Source: Brevinema andersonii
Lineage (GTDB): Bacteria; Spirochaetota; Brevinematia; Brevinematales; Brevinemataceae
Direction of reading: 5' to 3'
DNA: 64,000 nt
Assembly (NCBI RefSeq): GCF_900112165.1
Contig: NZ_FOKY01000002.1
Location: 1 to 64,000, forward strand
Shown here: piece by piece, positions 53,715-63,677 of the stretch
Layout of the letters: every line of letters starts with the position of its first letter
How positions within the stretch are numbered: the stretch's first letter is position 1
Position numbers and translations under genes: made by a program
Notes under the pieces: model-generated
Told to the model about the DNA's origin: nothing
The model's database searches: none
Seen by the model: only the letters and a program-made list of their open reading frames with translations

Positions 53715-54317
53715 ATGTTTTCCCCCCATCATCTCATTGGCTTAACAATATTATTTATGATTATTGCATTTATCAGCGGAAGCATTCCATTTGGTTTAAT
53801 TTACGGACTGATCCGCGGGAGTGATATTAGAAAATTAGGATCAGGAAACATCGGTGCTACTAATGCTGGACGTATGTTTGGTTTCTGGCAAGGCTTTATA
53901 CCAGTTTTCGTGCTGGATTTTCTAAAAGGTGCAGTCCCCCTTTTGATTTTTAAAATATTAATCCACCAAAATAACGATATTTGCAATCTATTAGTAGGAT
54001 TTTCAGCTATTTTAGGACATGTTTTTTCACCCTGGCTGAAATTTAAAGGAGGAAAAGGTGTTGCAACATCAGCAGGAGTATTATTTACACTAGCCCCTAT
54101 TCCTTCATTGACTATATTAGCTGTATTTATCTCAAGCTTTTTTCTATTCGGCAAGACAGTAGGTAAAGCTTCAGTTACAGCAGCAATTGCCATGCCTTTC
54201 GTTATGTATTTAACTCCCGGAGTATCTATGCCATTGAGATTAGCATCTATTTTGCTGGCGGCATTAATTATTTACGCTCATAAAAAAAATATCAAAGAAT
54301 GGTTTTCAACACCATGA
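53715..54317 (+). CDS. plsY: Acyl-phosphate:glycerol-3-phosphate acyltransferase PlsY
   Basis: A 200-residue integral membrane enzyme that makes lysophosphatidic acid from acyl-phosphate and glycerol-3-phosphate. The three family motifs are present: GSIPFGLIYG, GSGNIGATNAGR and KFKGGKGVATSAG. Five or so transmembrane helices. An AGGAGG site precedes the ATG. It is probably co-transcribed with glyS. Confidence 0.95.
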   Translation: MFSPHHLIGLTILFMIIAFISGSIPFGLIYGLIRGSDIRKLGSGNIGATNAGRMFGFWQGFIPVFVLDFLKGAVPLLIFKILIHQNNDICNLLVGFSAILGHVFSPWLKFKGGKGVATSAGVLFTLAPIPSLTILAVFISSFFLFGKTVGKASVTAAIAMPFVMYLTPGVSMPLRLASILLAALIIYAHKKNIKEWFSTP

Positions 54318-54443
54318 AAAAATATTTTCGCATTACATGCAGACCATACTCATCCTTTGTTGCAAAATATGCTTGTTTCTGTTTATCATTTGTGGTTTAA
54401 ACGTTATTTATGTATGGAAAATGGCGACTGATTATTCCTAGCA
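54318..54443. other. Short spacer with an uncertain small hydrophobic frame
   Basis: ATG at 54337 opens a 34-codon frame (stop at 54439) with a hydrophobic stretch ILILCCKICLFLFIICG. An ATGA overlap with the plsY stop opens another frame of 28 codons. Neither has a ribosome-binding site, and I cannot decide between a tiny membrane peptide and non-coding DNA. Confidence 0.3.
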
Positions 54444-54752
54444 ATGGAACGTATTATGAAAAATCCTTTGCAAAAAGACAGCCAATTTGCTGATTTATTG
54501 ACTTTGGAGATAGTGAGTTTTCAAGAATTAACAGAATGGAAAGAATCCTATCCTGATCAATCCTTTGTTATACAAGAACCTTTTTACCTTTTTCACGAAC
54601 ACAACAATCATTTTACTTTAGGCACATTTGATCAATCATCATTATATTTCCAGCCTGAAGTGCAAGCCATTTTGATCCCGGAGAAAGATCAGTTTGTACT
54701 GGATCTAGAAGGAGATAAAAGCATTTGGAAACCAGAACTAATTAATCGCTAA
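54444..54752 (+). CDS. Small protein of unknown function
   Basis: A 102-codon frame (or 98 if the ATG at 54456 is used) rich in Phe, Glu, Gln and Leu, with no membrane segment and no motif I recognise. The ribosome-binding site is weak for either start. It follows plsY on the same strand by about 130 bases. The last 15 bases overlap the convergent gene at 54738. Confidence 0.55.
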   Translation: MERIMKNPLQKDSQFADLLTLEIVSFQELTEWKESYPDQSFVIQEPFYLFHEHNNHFTLGTFDQSSLYFQPEVQAILIPEKDQFVLDLEGDKSIWKPELINR

Positions 54753-55568
54753 GATATTATTATGCCAAATTCGGATCCTCTGCAGCAATTCTGTATGAGA
54801 ATCTTTATCATCAAGCATTTGATACAAAGAGAGAATACCATGCGGCGTGAGATAAAATTTAGATAAAATATCTTTTTGAGATTTTTTATCTAAGCTTAAA
54901 CTACAGTTACAAAAATCAAAAGCTATTTTCCACATTAACGAAACAGTTAAGGGTAAAGAAGGTTTAGCATCATTATACAGCTTCATCGCAGCTGTATAAT
55001 GACGGAATGCATCAATATACTGGTTTTGATGGAGACAAAGATTGCCGAGCAACCATAAAGATTGAGTTCGATAAAAAATTCCATCCTCTTTCATATCTTG
55101 AAAAAGTAATTGGCTTTTTTGGTTTAGCTCAGCAATAGAAGTCCATGTATCTTGAAATAATATATCACGGCTTTCTGCTAAATCTTTTTCTGTTTTACCT
55201 AATGTGTAGAGAAGAACAGAAAATTTATTATTCCAAATATCGCGTTCGGAAGAAAGATAATTTTGAATACTGCGGTTAAATTTAATTGAAAAATCATTCA
55301 TTAAATCCTGAACAGTTTTCAATAATTTTCTTTCACGCTCTTCGGGATTGAGGTTTACAGGCATACCTAAAGTAAGTCGAGATGTAACGTTTTCAAGGAT
55401 ATTATTTTTTTGATCGACGTTTCTTTCAAAACTGAATAAATGCTGCTCTAAATGCATTATCTTTTTCGACAAGCCCCTATTTTTAATGAAAAGGATAATA
55501 ATAAAAAACAACAGTACAAATAGAAAAATGTTATTCTTGATAAACGAAACAATAACTGTGAAATTCAT
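54738..55568 (-). CDS. Membrane-anchored coiled-coil/TPR-like protein
   Basis: I place the start at the ATG at 55568 with an AAGG site; the frame remains open upstream, but that part overlaps the divergent intergenic region. The 276-residue product has one transmembrane helix (about 8-30), a coiled-coil-like stretch with Glu/Lys/Asn (about 35-170), and helical repeats such as WLLGNLCLHQNQYIDAFRHYTAAMKLY, which resembles a TPR unit. Function unknown. Confidence 0.65.
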   Translation of the reverse strand: MNFTVIVSFIKNNIFLFVLLFFIIILFIKNRGLSKKIMHLEQHLFSFERNVDQKNNILENVTSRLTLGMPVNLNPEERERKLLKTVQDLMNDFSIKFNRSIQNYLSSERDIWNNKFSVLLYTLGKTEKDLAESRDILFQDTWTSIAELNQKSQLLFQDMKEDGIFYRTQSLWLLGNLCLHQNQYIDAFRHYTAAMKLYNDAKPSLPLTVSLMWKIAFDFCNCSLSLDKKSQKDILSKFYLTPHGILSLYQMLDDKDSHTELLQRIRIWHNNILAIN

Positions 55569-55643
55569 AGAAACCTTCAGTATTTTTGATAATATTATAA
55601 AACAAAATATAAAAATATTCAAATTTCGACTAATGGGATAATT

Positions 55644-56291
55644 ATGGAAATATTTGCAGGCATACAAGCACGGCTGGGATCAAAACGTTTCCCAGGAAAG
55701 ATTTTTGCGCCATTAATAGGAAAACCCATCTTAACTCATGTTATTCAAAGGGTTCAAGCCATGAAAAACATTAAAAATCATGCTCTTCTTGTGCCCGATA
55801 GAGAAATAGAAACTTTCCATGATTTTATCAAAAAAGAAAAATTAGACATTCAAGTTTTTGGAGGATCAGAGTTGGATGTACTCAAACGTTATGTAGATGC
55901 AGCTCGTTATTTTTGTGTCCAAAATCCGATTATGCGTGTGACTGCAGATAATCCTTTGCTATCGGTTTTTCTTGCCAATCAACTTATCGATTTGTTCGAC
56001 GAAACAATGGATTTAGCACATTTTTTAGGTAACCCTCTTGGTACTGGTGTGGAAATTGTCACACCAAAAGCATTATTATCAGCACACAAAAATGCCACAT
56101 CAAGTACTGATAAAGAGCACGTAACTCAATATATTTATAAAAATCGCCAAATATTTCGAGTGTTTGAGCCACAAATCCAGTTGTCAATCCCTTATGACTT
56201 TGTTAGCGTAGATACATCTCAAGATCTGGAACGGGTCGAGAAAATTCTTGCTATGAATCCTGAATGGGGAATTAAAGATTTTAAACTATGA
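55644..56291 (+). CDS. SpsF-like cytidylyltransferase (NTP-transferase family)
   Basis: A 215-residue nucleotidyltransferase. IQARLGSKRFPGKIFAPLIGKPILTHVIQRV is the CTP-binding N-terminus of the SpsF/acylneuraminate cytidylyltransferase group. MRVTADNPLLS and EHVTQYIYKNRQIF (H-V-T near a metal site) also fit. It would activate an acidic or unusual sugar as its CMP derivative for glycan or surface polymer synthesis. No sugar-synthesis partners (for example SpsE/NeuB) are in the window. Confidence 0.82.
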   Translation: MEIFAGIQARLGSKRFPGKIFAPLIGKPILTHVIQRVQAMKNIKNHALLVPDREIETFHDFIKKEKLDIQVFGGSELDVLKRYVDAARYFCVQNPIMRVTADNPLLSVFLANQLIDLFDETMDLAHFLGNPLGTGVEIVTPKALLSAHKNATSSTDKEHVTQYIYKNRQIFRVFEPQIQLSIPYDFVSVDTSQDLERVEKILAMNPEWGIKDFKL

Positions 56292-57221
56292 TTTTCGTAA
56301 AAACATAAGCAGTTGCGGGTCTTGAACAAGCATATTCAACCCTAAGCGTAGTGTATGAAATAAAATACTTGTATAGTGTGCCAATTGCTTTTTACAGAAT
56401 CCACCTTCACGTCCATGCAGCAAAGTAGAGCGCATACCGTATATCTTGTTGAAATGAAGTTGCATTTCAATAGGGGTATATAAGATATTTTCTTGTTTAT
56501 TTTTAATACTCAAATGGCGGATTAATGCCAGTTTTGAGGAAAACTGTCTACTGATTGCAACTCTATTATGGTTGTTACCGACTAACAATACTTCACAAGC
56601 AATTGTATATTGAAGAAAACGCTTTTCGACATCATGTGTATTGGCTTGACGAAGATGTTGGGCTAAGAGGCGCAGAGTTTTTAATAAGTCGTTCTGAACT
56701 AACAGGCTTTCCAAACAAGATGCATAATTTTCAAGATATTACAGATCAGTATTGGGCATATGAGGATTAACCAGCAAAACAGAAGCTTTTGGCAATTCAC
56801 GCTTGAGAGCACGGAATAATTCACGCCTTTCCATTGTTTTAATATCGCCAATAAAAGTGTTAGGACTCATTACGTAAGTCTGATCAGAAATGTAGCCGCA
56901 TAGATAGCCATAATCAATAAGATCCTGATTCAAAGGAATACGCTGATTCGTCTGAGCAATAACCCATATTTTCGCAAGCTCATGAATAAATTGTTCTGTA
57001 GTAATTGTGCCTTTGGCATTCGGTATGCCAAACGGATATAAAGTATATAAGATTCTTCGTTTTTCTTTGTCAGATAATATATCACTGAGAACTTTAATAC
57101 TTTGTTCAAAAAGAGGAATTTCTTCCGGAAGAGGATTCCTTAAGCTGATATTGTATGAATGCAACAAAACAATAGGGATAGAAAGTGGTCTAAAATAAAA
57201 AGTTGGAGCTAAGATCATCAT
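56286..57221 (-). pseudogene. HEPN-domain (Apea-like) gene interrupted by one in-frame stop
   Basis: The frame starts at ATG 57221 with an AGAGGA site, reads 160 codons, and stops with TAA at 56739-56741. The same frame then continues without a break for another 150 codons (YLENYASCLESLLVQND and so on) to 56286. The second part holds an Apea-like HEPN domain with GMRSTLLHGREG, i.e. the R-x4-H motif of HEPN ribonucleases. The first part is an unknown N-terminal domain. The downstream part could start only at a TTG without a ribosome-binding site. The simplest reading is one point mutation in a 311-residue gene; stop readthrough is an alternative. Confidence 0.7.
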
Positions 57222-57287
57222 GATCCTCTAAAAAATAAGCACATTATAAAATATTTTGAGTTTTTTTTCAAGACCTCTATTTAAAAC

Positions 57288-57316
57288 TTGCTGACAATCT
57301 TATTTCCTGCTATAAT
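57288..57316 (+). promoter_or_regulatory. Promoter for ychF
   Basis: TATAAT (57311-57316) has an extended -10 TG (TGCTATAAT). TTGCTG (57288-57293) lies 17 bp upstream as a partial -35. The GTG start of ychF follows 28 bases later. Confidence 0.6.
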
Positions 57317-57344
57317 ATGGTATTATTGTTTTGAGGAGTTTTTT

Positions 57345-58445
57345 GTGGGATTTTCTTGTGGAATAGTAGGGCTTCCGAATGTTGGTAAATCAACTCTTTT
57401 CAATGCACTAACCAAATCAGGAATAGCTAGCGAAAATTATCCATTTTGCACGATAGATCCAAATATTGGTGTTGTTGAAGTTCCGGATCACCGACTAAAG
57501 GTCTTATCGGAAATTTCCGGATCAAAAAAAATTATTCCTGCCGTTGTTGAGTTTGTTGATATTGCTGGACTTGTAGAAGGCGCATCAAAGGGCGATGGAT
57601 TAGGGAACCAATTTCTTTCCCATATCCGTGAAACTGATGCTATTATTCTAATGACCAGGCTTTTTGACGACCCGGATATCATTCATGTTTCTGGTACAGT
57701 CGATCCGGTACGGGATATTAATATTATTTTGGATGAACTGGCATTGAAAGACCTCGAAACTGTTCTTAATGTCAAATCAAAACAGGAACGTATGGCAAAA
57801 TCAGGTAATAAAAGCGCAAAAGAATTGTTTGATCTTATGTCATATTTGGAAGAATTCCTTACTCAAAGCAAGATGATCAGTCAAGCAACACTTACTCCCG
57901 TACAGAAGATTCTAACAAAAAATTACCGTTTTTTAACAGAGAAGCCTTTGCTTATTGCGGCAAATTTGTCAGAAGAAGAAGTTAATATGCCAGAAAACAA
58001 TCCTCATTGGCATGCTCTACTCGAAAAATCTCAGCTCTTAAACGCACAAGTATTACCTCTATCAGCACAGATAGAACAAGAACTTTCCGAGCTTGAAGAT
58101 CATGAAATGATGGAATATCTAAAAGAACTAGGATGGGAAAATAGCGGTCTTAATCGGTTGATCAAAGCAGGATATCAATTGCTTGGCTTAATGACCTATT
58201 TCACTACGGGTGTTCAGGAAACAAGAGCTTGGACAATACCCAACGGAACATCTGCACCAGAAGCTGCTGGTGTTATTCACACGGATATACAACGAGGATT
58301 TATACGCGCAGAAACGATATCGTTTAGCAATTTATCAGAAATAGGATCTTGGACAAAAGCAAAAGAAAAAGGTTTACTCCGCCAAGAAGGGAAAGAATAC
58401 ACCATGAAAGACGGAGATGTTGTCCATTTTCTTTTTAATATATAG
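57345..58445 (+). CDS. ychF: Redox-regulated ATPase/GTPase YchF (OLA1)
   Basis: The start is GTG at 57345 with a GAGGAG site six bases upstream; the in-frame ATG at 57288 lies inside the promoter. The 366-residue product has the Obg-like G domain: GLPNVGKSTLFNALT, NYPFCTIDPNIG, DIAGLVEGASKGDGLGNQFL, and NLSEEE in the position of the G4 motif (NKxD is replaced in YchF, which prefers ATP). The C-terminal TGS-like region TRAWTIPNGTSAPEAAGVIHTDIQRGFIRAE is typical. It binds ribosomes. Confidence 0.95.
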   Translation: MGFSCGIVGLPNVGKSTLFNALTKSGIASENYPFCTIDPNIGVVEVPDHRLKVLSEISGSKKIIPAVVEFVDIAGLVEGASKGDGLGNQFLSHIRETDAIILMTRLFDDPDIIHVSGTVDPVRDINIILDELALKDLETVLNVKSKQERMAKSGNKSAKELFDLMSYLEEFLTQSKMISQATLTPVQKILTKNYRFLTEKPLLIAANLSEEEVNMPENNPHWHALLEKSQLLNAQVLPLSAQIEQELSELEDHEMMEYLKELGWENSGLNRLIKAGYQLLGLMTYFTTGVQETRAWTIPNGTSAPEAAGVIHTDIQRGFIRAETISFSNLSEIGSWTKAKEKGLLRQEGKEYTMKDGDVVHFLFNI

Positions 58446-58453
58446 GACAAGTC

Positions 58454-59776
58454 ATGGATTTAATGATGTTTAGCGCCGGCTTACTGACGGTGATGGTAAG
58501 CATGGCAGGAGGAATTTTTTGTATCTATAAGTTCTGGCCCCACTACAACTTAGAACTCGATGTCTCCCGAGCTTTTGATCAAGCAGATTATCATACCGTT
58601 ATTCAGCTTACTCAAGGAAAAACCAATAAATTACTTCCTATTGATGTTTATCTGCATGCAGCACGTGCTCGCATGCGTCTTCTTCAATATTATGAAGCTT
58701 TGGAATGGTTTGAAAGCCTTCTCCGTCATCTGGATATTAAAAACAAAATTCGTATAACAGTGGAAACAGAAATTGCAGATATCCACTGTGCATTAAAAGA
58801 CTACACTAGAGCAGAAATGCATTATAGAACAGCATTATCACTTGCTGAGGAAGATCCGTTTGCTAATTATAAATTAGCTTCGTTATTGTTGAACACCGGC
58901 AAGCCTGAACCAGCACGTCAGATTCTACGTTCACTTCTCAAAAAAAATCCGCTATTAGCTGAAGCACGTTACCTTTACGCCGAAACCCTTGCTGTTTTAG
59001 GATTATATACCAAAGCAATCCGTCATTACGGCATTTTAAATCGCGCAGGCGAACCAATTCTCTCTTTTAACTATGGACGAACACTTAAAGCGCTAAAAAA
59101 TTTCGAACGCGCTGCTGAAGTTTACCGAGCCCTTTTAGATTCAGACAATATCGAATATAAAAACCAAATTATCCAAGAGTATGCCGAACTCTGTATTATT
59201 TTAAAAAATTATGAAGAGGGTGCGCATTTTATTGAAAATGCTCTTCAACATGCCTCCGATCCTCAAACTATTTTAGAACTGCGTTATATGCAAGCTTCAC
59301 TTTTTTCGAAACGGGGAGATGAATTTCAAGCTTTGATAGAATATCAGCATTTATACCATGAAAATCCTGATTTCAAAGATTTATCACCTATCAACGACAA
59401 ATGGGGATACATTCTTGCGCATAAATACTTGAAATACTATTTTACTTCACAAGTTGACATATTCGAAAAACTTATCATGCGTATGCTACCTCCTGGAACT
59501 ATTATTCTTCGACGTTCCCGACAATATTATTTTTGTTTGTATGAATCAAAAGCCTATCTGATGTATAGGCATATATTACCGGCACAAGCTCGATTGGTTT
59601 CAGAAATTGATTTACTAATTCTCCAAAAATGCCCTAATATTAATCTTCTTGAATTCTGGTCTCTGACAGGAATTTCGGAACCTTATTCTACCACAGGAGC
59701 CGAATATCGATTTTTATTGTATTCTAAAGAAGAATTTCTCACTCATGTCAAACAAATCGTTAACGAAATAGAATAA
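58454..59776 (+). CDS. Membrane-anchored TPR protein
   Basis: A 440-residue protein with one N-terminal transmembrane helix (about 5-26) followed by some six TPR-like helical pairs (for example ADIHCALKDYTRAEMHYRTALSLAEEDPFANYKLASLLL, PLLAEARYLYAETLAVLGLYTKAIRHYG). The C-terminal 120 residues are a different, unknown domain. It lies between ychF and murG with short gaps (8 and 9 bases), so it is probably part of that operon. Related TPR proteins often scaffold envelope assembly. Confidence 0.8.
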   Translation: MDLMMFSAGLLTVMVSMAGGIFCIYKFWPHYNLELDVSRAFDQADYHTVIQLTQGKTNKLLPIDVYLHAARARMRLLQYYEALEWFESLLRHLDIKNKIRITVETEIADIHCALKDYTRAEMHYRTALSLAEEDPFANYKLASLLLNTGKPEPARQILRSLLKKNPLLAEARYLYAETLAVLGLYTKAIRHYGILNRAGEPILSFNYGRTLKALKNFERAAEVYRALLDSDNIEYKNQIIQEYAELCIILKNYEEGAHFIENALQHASDPQTILELRYMQASLFSKRGDEFQALIEYQHLYHENPDFKDLSPINDKWGYILAHKYLKYYFTSQVDIFEKLIMRMLPPGTIILRRSRQYYFCLYESKAYLMYRHILPAQARLVSEIDLLILQKCPNINLLEFWSLTGISEPYSTTGAEYRFLLYSKEEFLTHVKQIVNEIE

Positions 59777-59785
59777 GGAAAATTT

Positions 59786-60880
59786 ATGCGTTTTATCATA
59801 GGCGGCGGCGGTACAGGAGGCCATTTAGCACCCGGGATTGCTGTTTACAAAACATTAAAATCTTTAGGCAATCAAACCATATATGTTCTTCGCAAGCAGG
59901 ATCTTATATATGATATGGTACAAAAAATTGATACAAACGATAGAATTATGGTAGATATTTCGGGTATCTCACGCCGATTATCATGGAATACTCCTCAGCA
60001 AATAGGAAAAATTTTTTCTGCATGGCTGCAAACTTTTTCTCAAATAAAAAATTTTAAGCCTGATGCTGTTATTATTACAGGCGGATATGTATCGAATATT
60101 CCTGCACTTGCTGCTGTTCTATTAAGAATCCCGCTTTTTATCCTGGAACAAAATAGTGTTGCTGGAATTACTAATCGATTTTGGGCAAAGTTTGCAATGA
60201 AAGTTTTTACAGCTTTTCCCAATGTCCAAAAAGTTCCCCAATCCAAAATTATATTCTCCGGTAACCCTGTGCTTTGTTCTGAAAAAATTGACAAGCTAAC
60301 AGCCTGCAACTTTTTTGACCTTGCAAGCACGAATAAAATTCTTGGTATTTCCGGAGGCTCTCAAGGAGCAAAAGTCATTAATGATGCGCTTTTTGACATA
60401 GTAGCACATATAATAAAAAATAATATTTCTCTTATTTGGAGCCTTGGTGCCAAAGAATTTGATCGTTTTCTTGAAGAAGGAAAAATAGATTTTCTACAAC
60501 AACATTTTTCAGAATACGTAAAAATATATCGTTTTATCAATCGTATGGATATGTTTTGGTCTGCCTGCGACGCTATAGTAGCACGCAGCGGTGCCGGTAC
60601 TGTCAGTGAATCGTTATTTTTCCGTGTACCTGCGCTTTTTATCCCTATTCATCAGTCGCCGGATAACCACCAAGCACTTAATGCTTATTTCTTAAGGGAT
60701 GCAGGAGCAGCACTCTGCTTAAACGAATCCACAATGACTGCTGAAGAACTACTTAACCAAATTTTGACACTTTTTTATGATATTAACAAATTTAAAGAAT
60801 TATTTCCTACTATTCCGGAAAATTCTACACATACGATAATCAATACAATTAAGCATCTGCTTGAGCCAACAAAACACTAG
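59786..60880 (+). CDS. murG: UDP-GlcNAc:undecaprenyl-PP-MurNAc-pentapeptide GlcNAc transferase
   Basis: MurG makes lipid II on the inner face of the membrane. The 364-residue GT28 protein has the N-terminal GGGGTGGHLAPGIAVYK, the VIITGGYVS segment, ISGGSQGAKVIN and the C-terminal VARSGAGTVSES and PSPDNHQ-like HQSPDNHQALNA. The length is typical. It is the last gene of the ychF-TPR-murG run; its last 32 bases overlap the convergent TPR gene. Confidence 0.96.
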   Translation: MRFIIGGGGTGGHLAPGIAVYKTLKSLGNQTIYVLRKQDLIYDMVQKIDTNDRIMVDISGISRRLSWNTPQQIGKIFSAWLQTFSQIKNFKPDAVIITGGYVSNIPALAAVLLRIPLFILEQNSVAGITNRFWAKFAMKVFTAFPNVQKVPQSKIIFSGNPVLCSEKIDKLTACNFFDLASTNKILGISGGSQGAKVINDALFDIVAHIIKNNISLIWSLGAKEFDRFLEEGKIDFLQQHFSEYVKIYRFINRMDMFWSACDAIVARSGAGTVSESLFFRVPALFIPIHQSPDNHQALNAYFLRDAGAALCLNESTMTAEELLNQILTLFYDINKFKELFPTIPENSTHTIINTIKHLLEPTKH

Positions 60881-63623
60881 CACGACGAGCTTGTTTGCTG
60901 TTTGGATACTGTTCAAAGATTCGGATAGCAATTTTTTGGGCACTTACAAAATCATTCATCAATAAATAACTTTCTATAATACCCAACAATGCATCAGGAA
61001 TATGCTTCTGATCATAATCCGTAACAATACTGACAAAAATAGGTAAAGCCTTTTTTCCATCGCCCATAATCATATACAATTTCCCAGCTTTTAATGCAGC
61101 ATCCGCACCTAAATCGGCATCTCTCAACTCATGAATTTCCATTAAAATGGATAGCATTTTAAGATCTTGTTTTTCTAATTCCAATTTATCAGCTAGCCTT
61201 TGAAGAATTTTTGCTTTAAGTTTTTTATCCGAATATTGAGATGCTGCTTTCTTATAAGTTTCTTCAGAATCATTTTTATCAAAGCGAGCTGCAAGAAAAA
61301 TACGGGCTTTTTCTGCCTCCAAAGACGAACCAAATCGATCAACTAATTCTTCTCGGAATCGCTGAGCAGCCAGATTATTTCCTTTTATATCCTGTAATTC
61401 TGCTATTTTAATCAACACTTCCGGAACAGCAGGATGATTAGGATATGCAGCCAAAAATTCCTGAAATAAAGATTCTGCTGAAAGCTCATCCGAAAAGCTT
61501 AAACTCCATGCCTCGCGAAGCAGTGCTTCACTATACAGATTTTTATCGTTTCCTGTTTCGCGGACAGATCGATACAAAAGTACAGCCTTTTTATAATCTT
61601 TTTGTGTAAATCGCTCATCTGCTAATTTAAAATAAATTTCACCAAGATATTGGCTTCCAGGAAAATTTGCAGAAAAATAATTCAAAGTTTCCTGAGCTTT
61701 ATTATATTCTTTTGCTTCTATATAACTTAGAATAATTTCAGACCAAAATAAATCTTGGAGTTGAGCAATATCTTTTTTTTCGTCAAGGCTGTTCAGATAT
61801 TTTTCATAAAGCTTCACTGCTTCTTTATGTCTGCCCAGATTTCGAAATGCAGACGCCTCTGCAAGCAGCAACGCTGTTAAACGTTGAGAATTTTTAGTTA
61901 ATTTTGCAGCATCTCGAAAATTCGTTAACGCATTTTCAAAATTTCCTAATCGAAATTCACTACGTGCCAATAATTCTTTTAGTTCAGAAAGCATTTCTTT
62001 ATCCTGAATGGATGTTAAACTTGCTATATCCTTGACTTGATCAAAATTTTCTGTTTTAAACTGCAGCTTGGCAAGAACTAAAAGAGCTTCATTTTTAAAT
62101 GCCGAATCAGGATATTGATTAGTCAAACGGGAAAGATTATTAATAGCTTCTTTATTCTGTCTCAAATTATAGCGCACAACTCCTGAAAGATATAAAGCTT
62201 GATCACCAATACCACTATCAGGCCATGTCTTCCAAATCCTATCAAAATATTCTAGAGCACGCCTTGGCTGATTATCCACACTATAACTACGCCCTAACCC
62301 TAACAAAGCATTCTGCTTTAAGATGCTGTTTGTTGAATTACGTACAATACTTTGAAAGTGACGGCGAGCTTCTGTTTGGTTATTGATATTTGCATAAGCA
62401 TGCCCTAAAAATATAGAAATCTCATCCTTTTGAGAACTCACAGGTTCACGAATTAGGTAAGAATTGAATATATCAATACTTTTTTGAAATTTCTTATCTT
62501 GCATATAAGCACGACCTATCCAATAAAGCGCCTCATTAGCATAACTGCTGTAAGGAAATTCCTTTTGAACGCGCTGAGCCGCACGCAAAGTCGAAGGTGT
62601 ATCCCCTTTAAGAAAATATAATTCTGTAATTTTAAGCAAGGCTTTAGCTTTTCTTTCTCCTTTGTAAGCACTCTCATAACGATAGTAATTTAAAGCCTCA
62701 TTATATTTCTTAAGCAAGGTATAAACGGACGCTAATTCGGCTTTTGCACGTTCCTGATATCCAGAATAAGGAAAATAATCAATCAGAATTTTCAAATTCT
62801 GCTCGGCAGAATCATAATCTTTCTGCAACTTGTAGATGAGTGCCAGTTTATAGTGGGCTTCATCCCGAAAACGGTTATTGTTTGTTGTTAGCAACTGAAA
62901 ATATTGGATTGCTTTAAGGTACTCTTTTTTTTGAAGCGCAATTTCAGCAAGAAGCCGCTGTACTAAAATATTTTCTTTTGTCTGCGTAATCGCAAGGCTA
63001 TATTCTTCAGCTTTTTTTACGTTACCATCCAGCAAATGACGAAAAGCCAATAAATAATAAAGTTCATTAATATAAGCCGAAGAAGAGTATAAACTATTAA
63101 AACGATTGATTTCTGTTTGAGCTTTAGAATAATTTTTTTGCTGCAGCAAAATAATAATCATTTGGACTAAAGCAGCTTCATGAATCGATGATGGGGGAGT
63201 ATTCTGAATAATCTGTAAATACTTCAATGCTTCTGGGATTTTATTTTCCCTAAAATGCATACCAGCTAAATCATATAATGCACGCTGTTGAATTTCTATA
63301 TTACTGCTATTTGTCAAGGATAATAATATATCTTTTGCTTCCTGTGTTCGATCCACCTGTAGCAAGGCATACCCTTCCAGCCAAGCAATTTCATTAGTAT
63401 AGCGATATGGATTTCTCGTTTTCCAAAGCTGCAGCTCATTAAGAAAAAATAAATATCGCCCATGTTCGAAATAAGTCAACAGTTGCTGGAAAGAACGGGA
63501 ACCGGTTTCTTGATGAAATATATTTTTGATGCTGATATCTGGAGTTAACATAAACAAATATTCATTATCTTGAGCGTACATACAAAACGGTAAAAAGAAC
63601 AAAATATTTTTATAAAATTTCAT
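60849..63623 (-). CDS. Large exported TPR-repeat protein
   Basis: A 924-residue protein with a signal peptide (MKFYKNILFFLPFCMYAQ) and TPR-like helical repeats along nearly the whole length. Many units read like YKLALIYKLQKDYDSAEQNLK, YWIGRAYMQDKKFQKSIDIFN and LLGLGRSYSVDNQPRRALEYFD. Spacing and composition resemble YbgF/BamD-type TPR modules. The protein is probably periplasmic, acting as a scaffold. It is divergent from ligA and convergent with murG. No catalytic domain is visible. Confidence 0.85.
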   Translation of the reverse strand: MKFYKNILFFLPFCMYAQDNEYLFMLTPDISIKNIFHQETGSRSFQQLLTYFEHGRYLFFLNELQLWKTRNPYRYTNEIAWLEGYALLQVDRTQEAKDILLSLTNSSNIEIQQRALYDLAGMHFRENKIPEALKYLQIIQNTPPSSIHEAALVQMIIILLQQKNYSKAQTEINRFNSLYSSSAYINELYYLLAFRHLLDGNVKKAEEYSLAITQTKENILVQRLLAEIALQKKEYLKAIQYFQLLTTNNNRFRDEAHYKLALIYKLQKDYDSAEQNLKILIDYFPYSGYQERAKAELASVYTLLKKYNEALNYYRYESAYKGERKAKALLKITELYFLKGDTPSTLRAAQRVQKEFPYSSYANEALYWIGRAYMQDKKFQKSIDIFNSYLIREPVSSQKDEISIFLGHAYANINNQTEARRHFQSIVRNSTNSILKQNALLGLGRSYSVDNQPRRALEYFDRIWKTWPDSGIGDQALYLSGVVRYNLRQNKEAINNLSRLTNQYPDSAFKNEALLVLAKLQFKTENFDQVKDIASLTSIQDKEMLSELKELLARSEFRLGNFENALTNFRDAAKLTKNSQRLTALLLAEASAFRNLGRHKEAVKLYEKYLNSLDEKKDIAQLQDLFWSEIILSYIEAKEYNKAQETLNYFSANFPGSQYLGEIYFKLADERFTQKDYKKAVLLYRSVRETGNDKNLYSEALLREAWSLSFSDELSAESLFQEFLAAYPNHPAVPEVLIKIAELQDIKGNNLAAQRFREELVDRFGSSLEAEKARIFLAARFDKNDSEETYKKAASQYSDKKLKAKILQRLADKLELEKQDLKMLSILMEIHELRDADLGADAALKAGKLYMIMGDGKKALPIFVSIVTDYDQKHIPDALLGIIESYLLMNDFVSAQKIAIRIFEQYPNSKQARRASVLLAQADA

Positions 63624-63677
63624 AGGTTTACTTTAGGGTACTCCCGGAATTTCCGATAAAGTTTAATAGTATTATAA

